From assembly GCA_038993745.2 (NCBI GenBank), contig CP160629.1, forward strand, positions 2,356,001 to 2,420,000: a DNA stretch of 64,000 nt, read 5' to 3'. Shown here piece by piece: positions 8,624-18,182 of the stretch (position 1 is its first letter; the number at the start of each line of letters is the position of its first letter). The notes beneath the pieces were generated by a model, which was not told the origin of the DNA, searched no databases, and worked only from the letters and a program-made list of their open reading frames with translations. Origin of the DNA: Aliivibrio fischeri. Lineage in GTDB: Bacteria; Pseudomonadota; Gammaproteobacteria; Enterobacterales; Vibrionaceae. The position numbers were made by a program, and so were the translations under genes.

Positions 8624-9853
8624 ATGGCAAAAGTATCTCTGGAAAAAGAAAAAATCAAAATTCTTCTTTTAGAAGGATTGCACCCATCTTGTGTTGAAGT
8701 TTTCCAAGCAGATGGTTACACCAATATTGAATACCACAAAGGTTCACTCTCTGAAGAAGAACTCTTAGAAGCAGTAAAAGACGTTCATTTTATTGGTCTT
8801 CGCTCCCGCACTCAATTAACACAAGAAGTATTTGATGCTGCAAACAAATTGGTTGCTGTTGGTTGTTTCTGTATCGGCACAAACCAAGTTGATTTAAAAG
8901 CAGCCGCAAAGCGTGGTATTCCAGTATTCAATGCTCCTTTCTCTAATACTCGAAGCGTTGCTGAATTAGTTTTAGGTCAAATTCTACTATTACTTCGTGG
9001 TATCCCAGAAAAGAATGCATTAGCACACCGTGGTATTTGGAAAAAAAGTGCTGACGCTTCTTTTGAAGCTCGAGGCAAACGTTTGGGTATCATAGGTTAT
9101 GGACATATCGGTACACAATTAGGCATTTTAGCTGAAAACCTAGGTATGCGAGTTTATTACTACGATATCGAAAATAAACTTTCTCTAGGTAACGCAACTC
9201 AAATCCCGACCATGAGTGAATTATTAAATAAGTGTGATGTGATCTCTCTACATGTTCCTGAAACCGCGGGAACAAAAGACATGATGGGTGCAGAAGAATT
9301 TGCTCGTATGAAACCAGGGGCTATCTTTATTAACGCTGCACGTGGAACTGTTGTAAAAATTCAAGATCTATGTGACGCATTAGAGTCTGGGCATTTAGGT
9401 GGTGCAGCGGTTGATGTGTTCCCTGTAGAACCAAAAACAAACGCTGACCCATTTGAGTCACCATTACAAAAGTTTGATAATGTAATCTTAACGCCGCATG
9501 TTGGGGGGTCTACTCAAGAAGCTCAAGAAAACATTGGGGTTGAAGTTGCGGGTAAACTAACAAAATACTCAGATAATGGTTCAACATTATCATCAGTTAA
9601 CTTCCCTGAAGTGTCACTTCCTGAACATACTGATACATCACGTTTATTGCATATCCATGAAAACCGTCCAGGTATTCTAACTCAAATAAACAGTATTTTT
9701 GCTAATGAAGGCATTAACATTGCAGCTCAATACTTACAAACATCAGCAGATATGGGCTATGTTGTTATTGATGTTGAAACCGCACGAGCAGAAGAAGCTC
9801 TAGTTCAACTAAAAGCAATTGAAGGCACTATCCGCGCTCGAATTCTTCATTAA
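8624..9853 (+). CDS. serA: D-3-phosphoglycerate dehydrogenase
   Basis: A 409-residue NAD-dependent dehydrogenase, first step of serine synthesis. The NAD-binding motif GIIGYGHIGTQLG, the catalytic-region NAARGTVV, and HVGGSTQEAQENIG carrying the catalytic His are present, followed by a C-terminal ACT domain (about 335–409) for serine feedback inhibition. The reading frame extends 22 codons upstream, but ATG 8624, preceded by AAGGA, matches the family start (E. coli 410 residues). Next to rpiA as in E. coli; the argP gene found between them there is not present. Confidence 0.96.
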   Translation: MAKVSLEKEKIKILLLEGLHPSCVEVFQADGYTNIEYHKGSLSEEELLEAVKDVHFIGLRSRTQLTQEVFDAANKLVAVGCFCIGTNQVDLKAAAKRGIPVFNAPFSNTRSVAELVLGQILLLLRGIPEKNALAHRGIWKKSADASFEARGKRLGIIGYGHIGTQLGILAENLGMRVYYYDIENKLSLGNATQIPTMSELLNKCDVISLHVPETAGTKDMMGAEEFARMKPGAIFINAARGTVVKIQDLCDALESGHLGGAAVDVFPVEPKTNADPFESPLQKFDNVILTPHVGGSTQEAQENIGVEVAGKLTKYSDNGSTLSSVNFPEVSLPEHTDTSRLLHIHENRPGILTQINSIFANEGINIAAQYLQTSADMGYVVIDVETARAEEALVQLKAIEGTIRARILH

Positions 9854-9864
9854 GATAAATAAAA

Positions 9865-9894
9865 AATGGGCAGCTTAATTAGCTGCCCATTTTA
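9865..9894. terminator. Terminator after serA
   Basis: AATGGGCAGCT pairs with AGCTGCCCATT (9865–9875, 9881–9891) around a 5-base loop; T and A runs on the two sides allow use from both strands (serA and the convergent SIMPL gene). Confidence 0.87.
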
Positions 9895-9913
9895 TTCATA
9901 TTAAATAATGTAA

Positions 9914-10606
9914 TCAGTTAAGTCGATATACAACAGATACAGAGTCAGAAATCACCATTTGGTTATCCTGATAACTTTCAGCTGTATTTGCAGCGCTATC
10001 CATCGCCATGCTTCTCATCAGCACAGGTTGACTGTAATTATTATGATATGAAACCTTCCAAACCCCTTTAACAGAAGTTCCAAATCCTTTAGCTAGAGAT
10101 GCCGCTTTTTCATTCGCATCTTTAATCGCTTCTAAACGAGCCGCTTCAATGTATTGCTTTTCTTTGCTTGTTTTTAATTCAATATGGTTAATACGATTAA
10201 TCCCCTCACCCAAGGCTTTATCTAAATAACCATTCAATTTATTTAAATCCATTACAGTAACGGTAATATTTCGAGTGGCTTTATAACCAACAAGCTCTGG
10301 CTTTTTACCTTTTGGATAACGGTATTCCGGGGTTAAACGAATATTACCACTATTAATATTCTCACGTTTAACGCCTTGTACTTCTAAGCGAGCTAAAAAT
10401 CCAGTTACTGCTTTATCCGCAGCCTGTTTCGCTTTTTCTGCTGTTGCCTTACTTTCAACGACATCAACTGAGAACTGAGCCATATCTGGTACAACAAAAA
10501 CCTCACCTTTACCAGAGACTTCTAGGTGAGGAAAATCTGGTGATGCAGCCATTGCTACAGGCGTTAAGAAAGCTGATAAACATAAAACACTTATTATTTT
10601 TTTCAT
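9914..10606 (-). CDS. SIMPL-domain periplasmic protein (YggE-like)
   Basis: A 230-residue protein with a cleavable signal peptide (MKKIISVLCLSAFLTPVAMA, cut near AMA-ASP) followed by one SIMPL (DUF541) domain. The opening motif HLEVSGKGEVFVVPD and the middle YKATRNITVTV are typical. E. coli YggE of this family reduces oxidative stress by an unknown mechanism. It lies between serA and mscS as in E. coli (yggE–argO–mscS), but without argO. Confidence 0.88.
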   Translation of the reverse strand: MKKIISVLCLSAFLTPVAMAASPDFPHLEVSGKGEVFVVPDMAQFSVDVVESKATAEKAKQAADKAVTGFLARLEVQGVKRENINSGNIRLTPEYRYPKGKKPELVGYKATRNITVTVMDLNKLNGYLDKALGEGINRINHIELKTSKEKQYIEAARLEAIKDANEKAASLAKGFGTSVKGVWKVSYHNNYSQPVLMRSMAMDSAANTAESYQDNQMVISDSVSVVYRLN

Positions 10607-10689
10607 TTTTTATTCTCAAGATAATGTCATATTGCTATGACTCTAATAACAGCAAATAATTCCTTATCATTATGCATGTTAAGGCAAAA

Positions 10690-10712
10690 AAAATGCTACC
10701 CGAAGGTAGCAT
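10690..10712 (-). terminator. Terminator after mscS
   Basis: AATGCTACC/GGTAGCATT (10691–10699, 10704–10712) with loop CGAA; the T run is on the minus strand. Confidence 0.85.
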
Positions 10713-10736
10713 TTAATATTTTGATTTAAATAAAAA

Positions 10737-11597
10737 TTAATCTACTTTATTTAAATGAACATCCATTTGTGGGAATGGGATCTCAATACCTTCGTTATCT
10801 AGGCCTTCTTTAATCGCTTGAAGCGTATCAAAGTACACATCCCAATACTCAGCAGTTTTACACCACGGGCGAACAACAAAGTTTACAGATGAATCAGCTA
10901 GAGCTACAACACCAACCGTTGGAGCAGGTGTTTTCAATACACGAGGATCTGACTCAAGTACTTTTGTAATGACTTCTTTTGTTTTCTTAAGATCCGCACT
11001 ATAAGAAACACCAATAACATGATCTACACGACGCGTTGCATGGCGAGAATAGTTTGTAATTGGGCTACCAATAACACCACCATTTGGTACTACAACCATT
11101 TTGTTATCAGGTGTAGTTAGGATCGTTTGGAAAATTTGAATTGAATCAACTGACCCCGCAACACCACCAATCTCAACATAATCGCCAGATTTAAATGGAC
11201 GGAAAGCAACAATCAATACACCAGCTGCAAAGTTTGATAGAGAGCCTTGAAGCGCTAAACCAACCGCTAAACCAGCCGCACCAATCACAGCAACAACCGA
11301 TGCTGTTTGTACGCCAACTTTACCTAATGCAGCAATTAATACGATGATGAATAAAAGGTAACGAACAAGAGTGTGAACAAAGTCAACAACCGCTTTATCC
11401 ATCTTTTTCTTTTTAAGTACGTTACTTACACTGTTCGCTACTTTTTTTACGATAATGTTACCGATAAAAAGAATCGCGAGAGCTGAAATAATGTTTACAC
11501 CATAAGTAATAAACAATTCAGTATTATCTGTTAGCCAATGCTCTAAGTTAGCTACGCCAGTTGTAGCTAAATCAGTTACAGCGCCTTGATCTGCCAT
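10737..11597 (-). CDS. mscS: Small-conductance mechanosensitive channel MscS
   Basis: A 286-residue MscS channel, the same length as E. coli MscS. Three membrane segments lie at about 33–56, 73–98 and 102–132; the third contains the pore-lining glycine/alanine pattern VIGAAGLAVGLALQGSLSNFAAGV. A beta domain (FKSGDYVEIGGVAGSV, VVVPNG) and an alpha–beta cytoplasmic vestibule follow. It releases solutes on hypo-osmotic shock. Monocistronic with its own terminator. Confidence 0.95.
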   Translation of the reverse strand: MADQGAVTDLATTGVANLEHWLTDNTELFITYGVNIISALAILFIGNIIVKKVANSVSNVLKKKKMDKAVVDFVHTLVRYLLFIIVLIAALGKVGVQTASVVAVIGAAGLAVGLALQGSLSNFAAGVLIVAFRPFKSGDYVEIGGVAGSVDSIQIFQTILTTPDNKMVVVPNGGVIGSPITNYSRHATRRVDHVIGVSYSADLKKTKEVITKVLESDPRVLKTPAPTVGVVALADSSVNFVVRPWCKTAEYWDVYFDTLQAIKEGLDNEGIEIPFPQMDVHLNKVD

Positions 11598-11837
11598 TTG
11601 ATTTGTCCTTTTATAGTTATTCTCAAAAAATTGAGAGGGTTGCCATTATTTTGACATTACGCCGATTTTAACACTTTCTGTGTTAACTTGGGGGTAAAAT
11701 CCATTTTAAAACCTGATTATTTCACTACTTTCTCTTCTATAAGAAGCTGAAAAAGTTTAAATTACAACCACCTAGTTAATATAACCAGTTAAACACAAAT
11801 GTGAAACACTTTATTGACATTTCATTTATTAAAATAT

Positions 11838-12617
11838 TTATTTATTCTGCTCTTCTCGCTTAAAGACTAACGTCGTTGCTGTTGATTCCGCCTCAACAAA
11901 GTAATATCCATCACTATCAAAACTCTTTAGTTCTTCAACATTAGAAATCTTATTTTGAATAATAAAGCGAGCCATTAATCCACGAGCTTTTTTCGCATAA
12001 AAACTAATAATTTTATACTGTCCATTTTTGCAATCTTTAAATACAGGAGTAACAATATCTGCTTTTAGCTCCTTTGGCTTAACCGATTTAAAGTACTCAT
12101 TAGATGCTAAATTAACTAGTGTTTCAGAACCTTGCTCTTCTAACTCTTGGTTAAGTTTATTGGTGATTAAACTCCCCCAAAATTGATACAAATTTGAACC
12201 TCGCTCATTTTCAAGTTTAGTTCCCATTTCAAGACGATAAGGCTTCATTAAATCCAGTGGCTTTAATAATCCATACAAGCCAGATAACATTCTCAAATTG
12301 GTTTGAGCGTACTCAATCTCACTTTCACTCAAACTGTTTGCATCTAAACCTGTGTATACATCCCCTTTAAAAGCAAATAAGGCAGGTCGAGCATTCTCTT
12401 GAGTAAACGTCGTTGACCACTCTTCAAAGCGAACAGCATTTAAACTGGCAATTTTATCACTTACTTTCATTAACTTAGCGATATCAACAGGCGTTAATGT
12501 TCTGCATGCCTTAATTAACTCAGCCGAATCTGAAATGAAATCAGGTTGAGTAAAAGCAGATGTTGGTAGCGGTGTTTCATAATCGAGTGTTTTTGCTGGA
12601 GAAACCACAATAAGCAT
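11838..12617 (-). CDS. yaaA: Peroxide stress protein YaaA
   Basis: A 259-residue YaaA (DUF328/UPF0246) protein, which in E. coli limits intracellular free iron during hydrogen peroxide stress and binds DNA. The signature [13 protein letters not shown] near the N-terminus, the [18 protein letters not shown] segment and [16 protein letters not shown] are present. The start is taken as ATG 12617 because it aligns with the family; an in-frame TTG lies two codons upstream. It is downstream of the amino-acid symporter gene, as yaaA/yaaJ are neighbours in E. coli, but a terminator separates them here. Confidence 0.93.
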   Translation of the reverse strand: MLIVVSPAKTLDYETPLPTSAFTQPDFISDSAELIKACRTLTPVDIAKLMKVSDKIASLNAVRFEEWSTTFTQENARPALFAFKGDVYTGLDANSLSESEIEYAQTNLRMLSGLYGLLKPLDLMKPYRLEMGTKLENERGSNLYQFWGSLITNKLNQELEEQGSETLVNLASNEYFKSVKPKELKADIVTPVFKDCKNGQYKIISFYAKKARGLMARFIIQNKISNVEELKSFDSDGYYFVEAESTATTLVFKREEQNK

Positions 12618-12669
12618 GAGCAAGATATCCCTTTGTATTTTTATATATACAAGATATTAACGATTCAAA

Positions 12670-12707
12670 TAAAAAAAAGCCACGCTCGAATGCATGGCTT
12701 TATCTAT
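12670..12707 (-). terminator. Terminator after the symporter gene
   Basis: On the minus strand AAGCCATGC pairs with GCGTGGCTT (one wobble) around ATTCGA, followed by eight T. Confidence 0.82.
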
Positions 12708-12731
12708 TTATTTGATGGGCAAAAACAATGA

Positions 12732-14165
12732 CTATTTTTGCTCTTTTGTATTATCCCAAATCCCTTCCTCTAATTGAGAGTGAAGCTCTGGATAATCTTT
12801 ACTATCAAAGGTAGGTAATTTACCTTCTTTAAGTTGCTTATTATAATCTTTAGCAAGCTTAATCACGGTTCCTGACAGCAATGCGATAGCTATTAAGTTT
12901 ACAATTGCCATTAATCCCATTGATACGTCCGCTAATGCCCATACAGTAGGTAATGAGGATAACGCTCCAAACATTACCATACCCAGAACGATCACTCGGA
13001 AAATACCAATGCCCGCTTTATGATTATGTTCTAAGAAGATTAAATTCGTTTCTGCATAAGAGTAGTTGGCAATAATCGAAGTAAAAGCGAAAAAGAAAAT
13101 CGCGACAGCAACAAAAATACCGCCCCAATCACCAACTTGACTTGTTAATGCTAACTGAGTTAATTCAATACCCGTGACTTCTCCATGAGGAACATACTCA
13201 CCAGACATTAAAATGATAGCCACTGTCGCAGAACAAATCACAATTGTATCCATGAATACACCTAGCATTTGCACATAACCTTGAGATGCTGGATGCGGAG
13301 GATATGGTGTCGCAGATGCAGCAGCATTAGGAGCTGACCCCATACCAGCCTCATTCGAGAACAAACCACGCTTAATACCATTAATCATAGCTTGAGCTAT
13401 TGCATAACCTAAACCACCTGCGGCAGCTTCTTGTAGGCCAAATGCACTCTTGAATATCAAGCTAATCACACTTGGTAGCTTTTCAATGTTGGTAAACATG
13501 ATAAAGAAAGCAATTGCCAAGTAGGCTAAAGCCATTACTGGAACAACAATTTCAGCAGTACGTGCAATTGTTCTAAATCCACCAAAAATAACAACCGCAG
13601 ATAAAATGACAATCGCAACACCAACATACAAAGGTTTCCAACCAAATGCAGTTTGCATTGCACCAACGATAGAGTTGGCTTGAACAGCGTTAAATACAAG
13701 ACCAAATGCGATGATTAAAAATACTGAAAAAAGCACGCCCATCCAGCGCATTCCAAGTCCCTTCTCCATATAATAAGCAGGACCACCACGATAATTACCG
13801 TCATCGTCTTTGGTTTTATATAATTGCGCTAATGTGCTTTCTGCAAATGATGTTGCCATACCTAACATCGCAATCAACCACATCCAAAAAATAGCACCTG
13901 GGCCACCAGCGGTAAGCGCAACAGCTACCCCTGCCATGTTCCCGGTGCCAACTCGAGCCGCTAAACTCGTACATAATGCTTGGAATGATGATATACCTGA
14001 TGTGTCTGACTTTCGACTGTCCTTCAATACCGAAAACATATGTCCAAAATGACGGAATTGAATAAAACCTAATCGAACAGTGAAGTAGATACCGATAGCA
14101 ACTAATAAATATACAAGTACTGAACCCCATAATAGGTCATTCAATAAATTAATAAGACTTGCCAC
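12732..14165 (-). CDS. Sodium:alanine/glycine symporter (AGCS family)
   Basis: A 477-residue membrane protein of the alanine-or-glycine:cation symporter family (AlsT/DagA/YaaJ). About ten hydrophobic segments are seen. Family signatures: the N-terminal FTVRLGFIQFRHFGHMF, ALCTSLAARVGTGNMAGVAVAL, and GIKRGLFSNEAGMGSAPNAAA. It imports small neutral amino acids with sodium. Length fits the family (E. coli YaaJ 476). A 16-bp near-perfect inverted repeat lies in its leader at 14201–14222. I looked for a glycine riboswitch, which controls some Vibrio homologues, and did not see one. Confidence 0.92.
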   Translation of the reverse strand: MASLINLLNDLLWGSVLVYLLVAIGIYFTVRLGFIQFRHFGHMFSVLKDSRKSDTSGISSFQALCTSLAARVGTGNMAGVAVALTAGGPGAIFWMWLIAMLGMATSFAESTLAQLYKTKDDDGNYRGGPAYYMEKGLGMRWMGVLFSVFLIIAFGLVFNAVQANSIVGAMQTAFGWKPLYVGVAIVILSAVVIFGGFRTIARTAEIVVPVMALAYLAIAFFIMFTNIEKLPSVISLIFKSAFGLQEAAAGGLGYAIAQAMINGIKRGLFSNEAGMGSAPNAAASATPYPPHPASQGYVQMLGVFMDTIVICSATVAIILMSGEYVPHGEVTGIELTQLALTSQVGDWGGIFVAVAIFFFAFTSIIANYSYAETNLIFLEHNHKAGIGIFRVIVLGMVMFGALSSLPTVWALADVSMGLMAIVNLIAIALLSGTVIKLAKDYNKQLKEGKLPTFDSKDYPELHSQLEEGIWDNTKEQK

Positions 14166-14883
14166 TTTTTCCCCTCAGTTACATTCGTAAAAACACATAC
14201 ACACTTAACTATTATTAAGTGTCCCCTTCTCGCTCTAATCTTAAGCTTACAATTCTATTAATTATGGGATTACCCCTTTATTCACTTTCATGAATTATTT
14301 ATGCATTCATGCTGCTTAAGATTGGCGTGCTGAATGATGATCAGTATTTGATAAAAAATCAATAGAAAACACATGTGTTAAGGGTGACACTTTTTCTACA
14401 ACCTCAGAAAAAAGTGCAATAAAGGCAACAAATAGTACGCATATTAATGACATTTCAATCAACAAAATCACAAAATAAGATTGGAGTTATGAAAAATAAA
14501 TACTCATGATTTAAATGAATGCCTAATAGAAAACAACAAGATACTTGCTGCAATATTACCAATCATTTTTTAATACCTACCATAATAGCGAAACAAACGT
14601 TTGCTAATAAACCGAATGATAGCAGATAACCGTCAGTATTCTTGTTAACATAAATCAAACATAAAAAATTTAGCTATCTTTTGGTTTTTTATTACTTTAT
14701 GACGCTCATTTTGAGTTTTAATCATCTATATATTGCATTTAAGTGATCGTTATCTCATAAAAAATTCATAAAAAATCAACAAATGAGAAACAGTTCAAGG
14801 TCATAATCTATTCTCTATGATACTTAATAGCATGCTAAATGGATGGTTTTACTCTTTGTAATAATTAATAAAATGAGGTGCTT
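14166..14883. other. Intergenic region between symporter and DUF3545 genes
   Basis: About 700 AT-rich bases holding the divergent promoters of the two genes. An 8-bp perfect inverted repeat (ACACTTAA…TTAAGTGT, 14201–14222) lies 36 bases before the symporter start and may be a leader hairpin or operator. A second 7-bp inverted repeat CATGAAT…ATTCATG is at 14289–14311. No reading frame or known RNA was recognised in the rest. Confidence 0.5.
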
Positions 14884-15063
14884 ATGGATGGGTACACACT
14901 AAACGATATATTAGCAACGAAAACAACAACGACAAAAAAGAAGCAAGCCAAACGTCTATGGCGTGAGATTGAAGAGATTCAAGATCGTCGTCAATTATTA
15001 CATGAGCTTAAAGAGCTCGACCCTTTTTTCAACGGCAATCTAGACGATGTTTATCTAAAATAA
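14884..15063 (+). CDS. DUF3545-like small protein
   Basis: A 59-residue highly charged protein starting at ATG 14884, with GAGGTG five bases upstream; an in-frame GTG at 14878 is less likely because it forms that ribosome-binding site. The central KKKQAKRLWREIEEIQDRRQLLHELKELD is a predicted long basic/acidic helix, resembling the DUF3545 proteins of Vibrio and Shewanella. Function is unknown. A good terminator at 15070–15099 closes it. Confidence 0.72.
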   Translation: MDGYTLNDILATKTTTTKKKQAKRLWREIEEIQDRRQLLHELKELDPFFNGNLDDVYLK

Positions 15064-15069
15064 TCAATA

Positions 15070-15099
15070 AAAAAGGAGAGCCTAGCGCTCTCCTTTTTT
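15070..15099. terminator. Bidirectional terminator
   Basis: GGAGAGC/GCTCTCC (15075–15081, 15087–15093) flanked by A and T runs; serves the DUF3545 gene and the convergent hemerythrin gene. Confidence 0.87.
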
Positions 15100-15111
15100 A
15101 TGAAATGACCT

Positions 15112-15639
15112 TTACCTAACTTTTTTCGCTAATTCTCGATAACGTTTATCAACGGTCTCACCAAAAACAGGGTCATCTATTTCTTTCCATCCTTTCTCAA
15201 GGGCATCCCAATCGTCCGTTGTTAAGTGCGCTTTTAAAAAAGGAAAAATCTCTTGCTCTTCTTGTTCTAAATGATCTTTTATGCGTTTAGTAAATGCCTT
15301 CAAATGAGCTTTAAATATGTCTTTAGGCACAATGGCATCATTTAGAATCATATCAATCGTAATTGAAAAGTCTTCAGTATCTTGTGAAAGAGTATGATGC
15401 GCTTCAAGCAAGTCACTTACCCCCTCATGTTTACCATAATGATCAATATAATATTGATAAATCATATCTTCTTTAGGATGATGAGTTTTTTCAGCAAAAG
15501 AAGATAAATAATCAACGCCTTCACGAATTACATTATAGTTAACTGTTTTTTCATCCTCTAATCGTTCCAACTTACTATCAAGTAATTGCACAATACGATT
15601 TATGTATCCATGCTCCTTATAAATACTTTCAATAAGCAT
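15112..15639 (-). CDS. Hemerythrin-like HHE-domain protein
   Basis: A 175-residue all-helical protein with the hemerythrin iron-ligand pattern: His in KEHGYI (residue 10), HHPKED (about 53–58), EAHHTL (about 80–85) and HLEQEEQEIFP (about 118–128). Such proteins bind a di-iron centre and act in oxygen, nitric oxide or iron handling; the specific role is not inferable. It follows nfo–ung on the same strand with 89 bases between, so it may or may not share their transcript. Preceded by AGGAGGA, a strong ribosome-binding site. Confidence 0.85.
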   Translation of the reverse strand: MLIESIYKEHGYINRIVQLLDSKLERLEDEKTVNYNVIREGVDYLSSFAEKTHHPKEDMIYQYYIDHYGKHEGVSDLLEAHHTLSQDTEDFSITIDMILNDAIVPKDIFKAHLKAFTKRIKDHLEQEEQEIFPFLKAHLTTDDWDALEKGWKEIDDPVFGETVDKRYRELAKKVR

Positions 15640-15728
15640 CCTGTCCTCCTTTACTTTGTAAACTATTACAATAGATAAGTGTATATCATCAGTATGAGAG
15701 CACAGGATTTAGTTCAAATTTTATCCAG

Positions 15729-16403
15729 TTAACTTGATGTAACCGATCCCCAATTGATTTCAGATAAGTTTTGCTGGCGTAATAATTCATTCGTTTGTGA
15801 AAAATGCTTACAACCAAAAAAACCACGATGTGCAGATAATGGAGATGGATGAGGTGCCTGAAGAATAAAGTGGCGACTTGTATCAATATTCGCTCCTTTT
15901 TTCTGAGCGTGAGCCCCCCACAATAAAAAAATAACGCCTTCCATATCATCATTGATTTTTTTGATGATGGCATCCGTGAAGGTTTCCCAACCAAACTTGG
16001 CATGAGAATGCGCTTTTGCTTCCTCAACGGTCAGAACCGTGTTCAACAACAGCACCCCTTGTTCTGCCCATGTTTTTAAATATCCATGTTCAGGAATAGT
16101 AAAACCAGGAATATCCTCAGCCAGTTCTTTATACATATTACGTAAAGAAGGAGGAATTTTTACTCCTGGTAACACAGAAAAAGACAAACCATGTGCTTGT
16201 CCCTCTCCGTGATAAGGGTCTTGACCAAGAATAACCACTTTAACGTCATTAAAAGGAGTTAAATCAAACGCAGTAAAAATATGATCTTCTTTTGGGAAAA
16301 TAGATTTTCCAAGAGAACGTTGGGCATCAATCTTTTCCGACATAGACTGATAGTAAGCCTTATTTTTTTCTGCTGATATAATAGAGTTCCAAGTTAATGC
16401 CAT
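15729..16403 (-). CDS. ung: Uracil-DNA glycosylase
   Basis: A 224-residue family-1 uracil-DNA glycosylase, which excises uracil from DNA. The water-activating motif [13 protein letters not shown] with Asp62, the SLRNMYKEL loop, the uracil-binding [10 protein letters not shown], and the minor-groove loop [11 protein letters not shown] are all complete. Length fits E. coli (229). Its ATG overlaps the nfo stop codon (TAATG), so the two repair enzymes are translationally coupled. Confidence 0.96.
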
Positions 16404-17251
16404 TATTTTTTCTCACTTAGCGTTCTTAATTGAGCTATCTCATCTTTCCAAATATCAGGATCAATCGTTTCCAAAACTAGCGGTATATTATTAAATCGGT
16501 CATCCTGCATAATATATTCAAAGCAATCCCAACCTATCGTTCCTTGTCCCAATGAATGATGGCGATCAACTCGACTGCCTAATTCGATTTTTGCATCATT
16601 GATATGCATACCTCGTAAATATTGAAAACCAACAATACGTTCGAATTCAGCGAAAGTATGTTCACACGCTTCTTTTGAACTTAAATCGTACCCAGCAGCA
16701 AACGTATGGCAAGTATCAATGCATATCCCTACTCGAGTTTTATCTTCGACCTGTTCAATAATTTGAGCCAGTTGTTCAAATTTCCATCCCAAATTGGTTC
16801 CTTGCCCTGCCGTATTTTCAATAACAGCAACAACATCGGGAACCGCTTGGTGTGCAAGATTGATCGATTCAGCAATTAAAGATATACATTCATCTTCTGA
16901 AATTTTTTTCAAATGACTTCCTGGATGAAAGTTTAATAACGTTAAACCAAGTTGATGGCAGCGCTCCATTTCATCAATAAAAGCAGCTCGTGATTTTTCA
17001 AGCTTCTCAGTTTCAGGCGCACCTAAATTAATTAAGTATGAGTCATGCGGTAGTATTTGCTCACTACTAAAGCCAAATCGCTTACAGTTAGCCTTAAAAT
17101 CAGAGATGATTTTCTTTGTTAATGGTTTTGCTACCCATTGACGTTGGTTTTTTGTAAATAAAGCAAAGGCATTAGCACCAATTTGATAAGCGCGTTTTGG
17201 CGCTTGATCAACACCACCAGCAGCAGATACATGCGCACCAATATATTTCAT
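16403..17251 (-). CDS. nfo: Endonuclease IV
   Basis: A 282-residue AP endonuclease of the xylose-isomerase-like TIM-barrel fold, with three zinc ions. Metal-ligand segments visible: HVSAAGG (7–13), [55 protein letters not shown] and LETIDPD. It cuts abasic sites, the product of Ung encoded next to it. The operon order nfo–ung places the two consecutive base-excision steps together. Length matches E. coli (285). Confidence 0.96.
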
Positions 17252-17515
17252 CTCTGTTATTTCCTTTCAAAATTTATTTCGTCTTATTATTACGGTAAAC
17301 ACTTTATTTGTCAGTACTTCTCTGCCCTACCTACAATTGGCTATATAAATCACAAATGAGGTAAACAGCTAATTTTGTAGTAAATTCACTACAAAACGGA
17401 AAAAGACAAACAAAACCAATAACCATAAAAAATGTGCTACAAGCAAGCTATATGGAACTTTATTGATTTAGGACAAGATTTTCAATCTGAATTAATTGAA
17501 AGTTTTTGTAGTTTT

Positions 17516-17559
17516 TTGACATATATCAATATACAAAGTAAGGGTATCATGTATATAAT
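17516..17559 (+). promoter_or_regulatory. FNR-type box and -10 element of grcA
   Basis: TTGACATATATCAA (17516–17529) matches the FNR consensus TTGAT-N4-ATCAA at nine of ten positions. A perfect TATAAT at 17554–17559 places the likely start near 17566, putting the box centre about 43 bases upstream, the usual activating position. E. coli yfiD/grcA is a classic FNR target. Confidence 0.8.
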
Positions 17560-17613
17560 GTGATCCATAAGATATTTAGAAAATAACCACAAAGTGGACT
17601 AGGAGAAAGTAAA

Positions 17614-17991
17614 ATGATCACAGGTATCCAAATTACTAAAGCAGCAAATGACGATCTTCTTAACTCAATCTGGCTACTAGATAGCGAGAAAAACGAAGCA
17701 CGTTGTGTTGTTGCAACAGCAGGTTTTGAAGCTGACCAAGTTATCGCAGCAAGCGAACTAGGTGAGTACGAAAGCCGTGATGTTGCTATCGAAAAAGCAC
17801 CAAAAATTGAAGGTGGTCAACACCTAAATGTTAACGTTTTACAACGTGACACTCTAGAAGATGCTGTTAAGCACCCAGAGAACTACCCACAACTAACTAT
17901 CCGTGTATCTGGTTATGCTGTGCGTTTTAACTCTCTAACAACAGAACAACAAAAAGACGTTATCGCACGTACTTTTACTGAATCTCTATAA
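17614..17991 (+). CDS. grcA: Autonomous glycyl radical cofactor GrcA
   Basis: A 125-residue protein almost identical in layout to E. coli YfiD (127). The C-terminal part is the glycyl-radical domain of pyruvate formate-lyase, with [12 protein letters not shown] and the radical-carrying Gly100. It replaces an oxygen-damaged PFL C-terminus and restores activity. Good ribosome-binding site (AGGAG) upstream. Adjacent to ung as in E. coli. Promoter carries an FNR-type box; closed by a terminator at 18018–18050. Confidence 0.96.
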   Translation: MITGIQITKAANDDLLNSIWLLDSEKNEARCVVATAGFEADQVIAASELGEYESRDVAIEKAPKIEGGQHLNVNVLQRDTLEDAVKHPENYPQLTIRVSGYAVRFNSLTTEQQKDVIARTFTESL

Positions 17992-18017
17992 TTTTATAGT
18001 CGATTTAAAAATACGAA

Positions 18018-18050
18018 ACGGCACTCAATGCTCATGAGTGCCGTTTTTTT
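18018..18050 (+). terminator. Terminator after grcA
   Basis: ACGGCACTC/GAGTGCCGT (18018–18026, 18036–18044) followed by a run of T. Confidence 0.88.
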
Positions 18051-18126
18051 ATGCCAATCACAGTAAGTATTTAACTGCTAAGGTGCTCAATTATTTACTA
18101 CGATTGATATTATTACTTTAGCCATA

Positions 18127-18163
18127 TAAAAAAGTCCCTTTGATCATTAACCAAAGAGACTCA
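18127..18163 (-). terminator. Terminator after thrC
   Basis: On the minus strand AGTCTCTTTG pairs with CAAAGGGACT (one wobble, 18133–18142 and 18152–18161), followed by six T. Confidence 0.8.
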
Positions 18164-18182
18164 TCTATTTCAATCTTAGTGC

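Noticed and set aside
14166..14500. Glycine riboswitch upstream of the alanine/glycine symporter
   Set aside because: Some Vibrio homologues have one; I searched the minus-strand leader and saw none of the conserved glycine-aptamer core.
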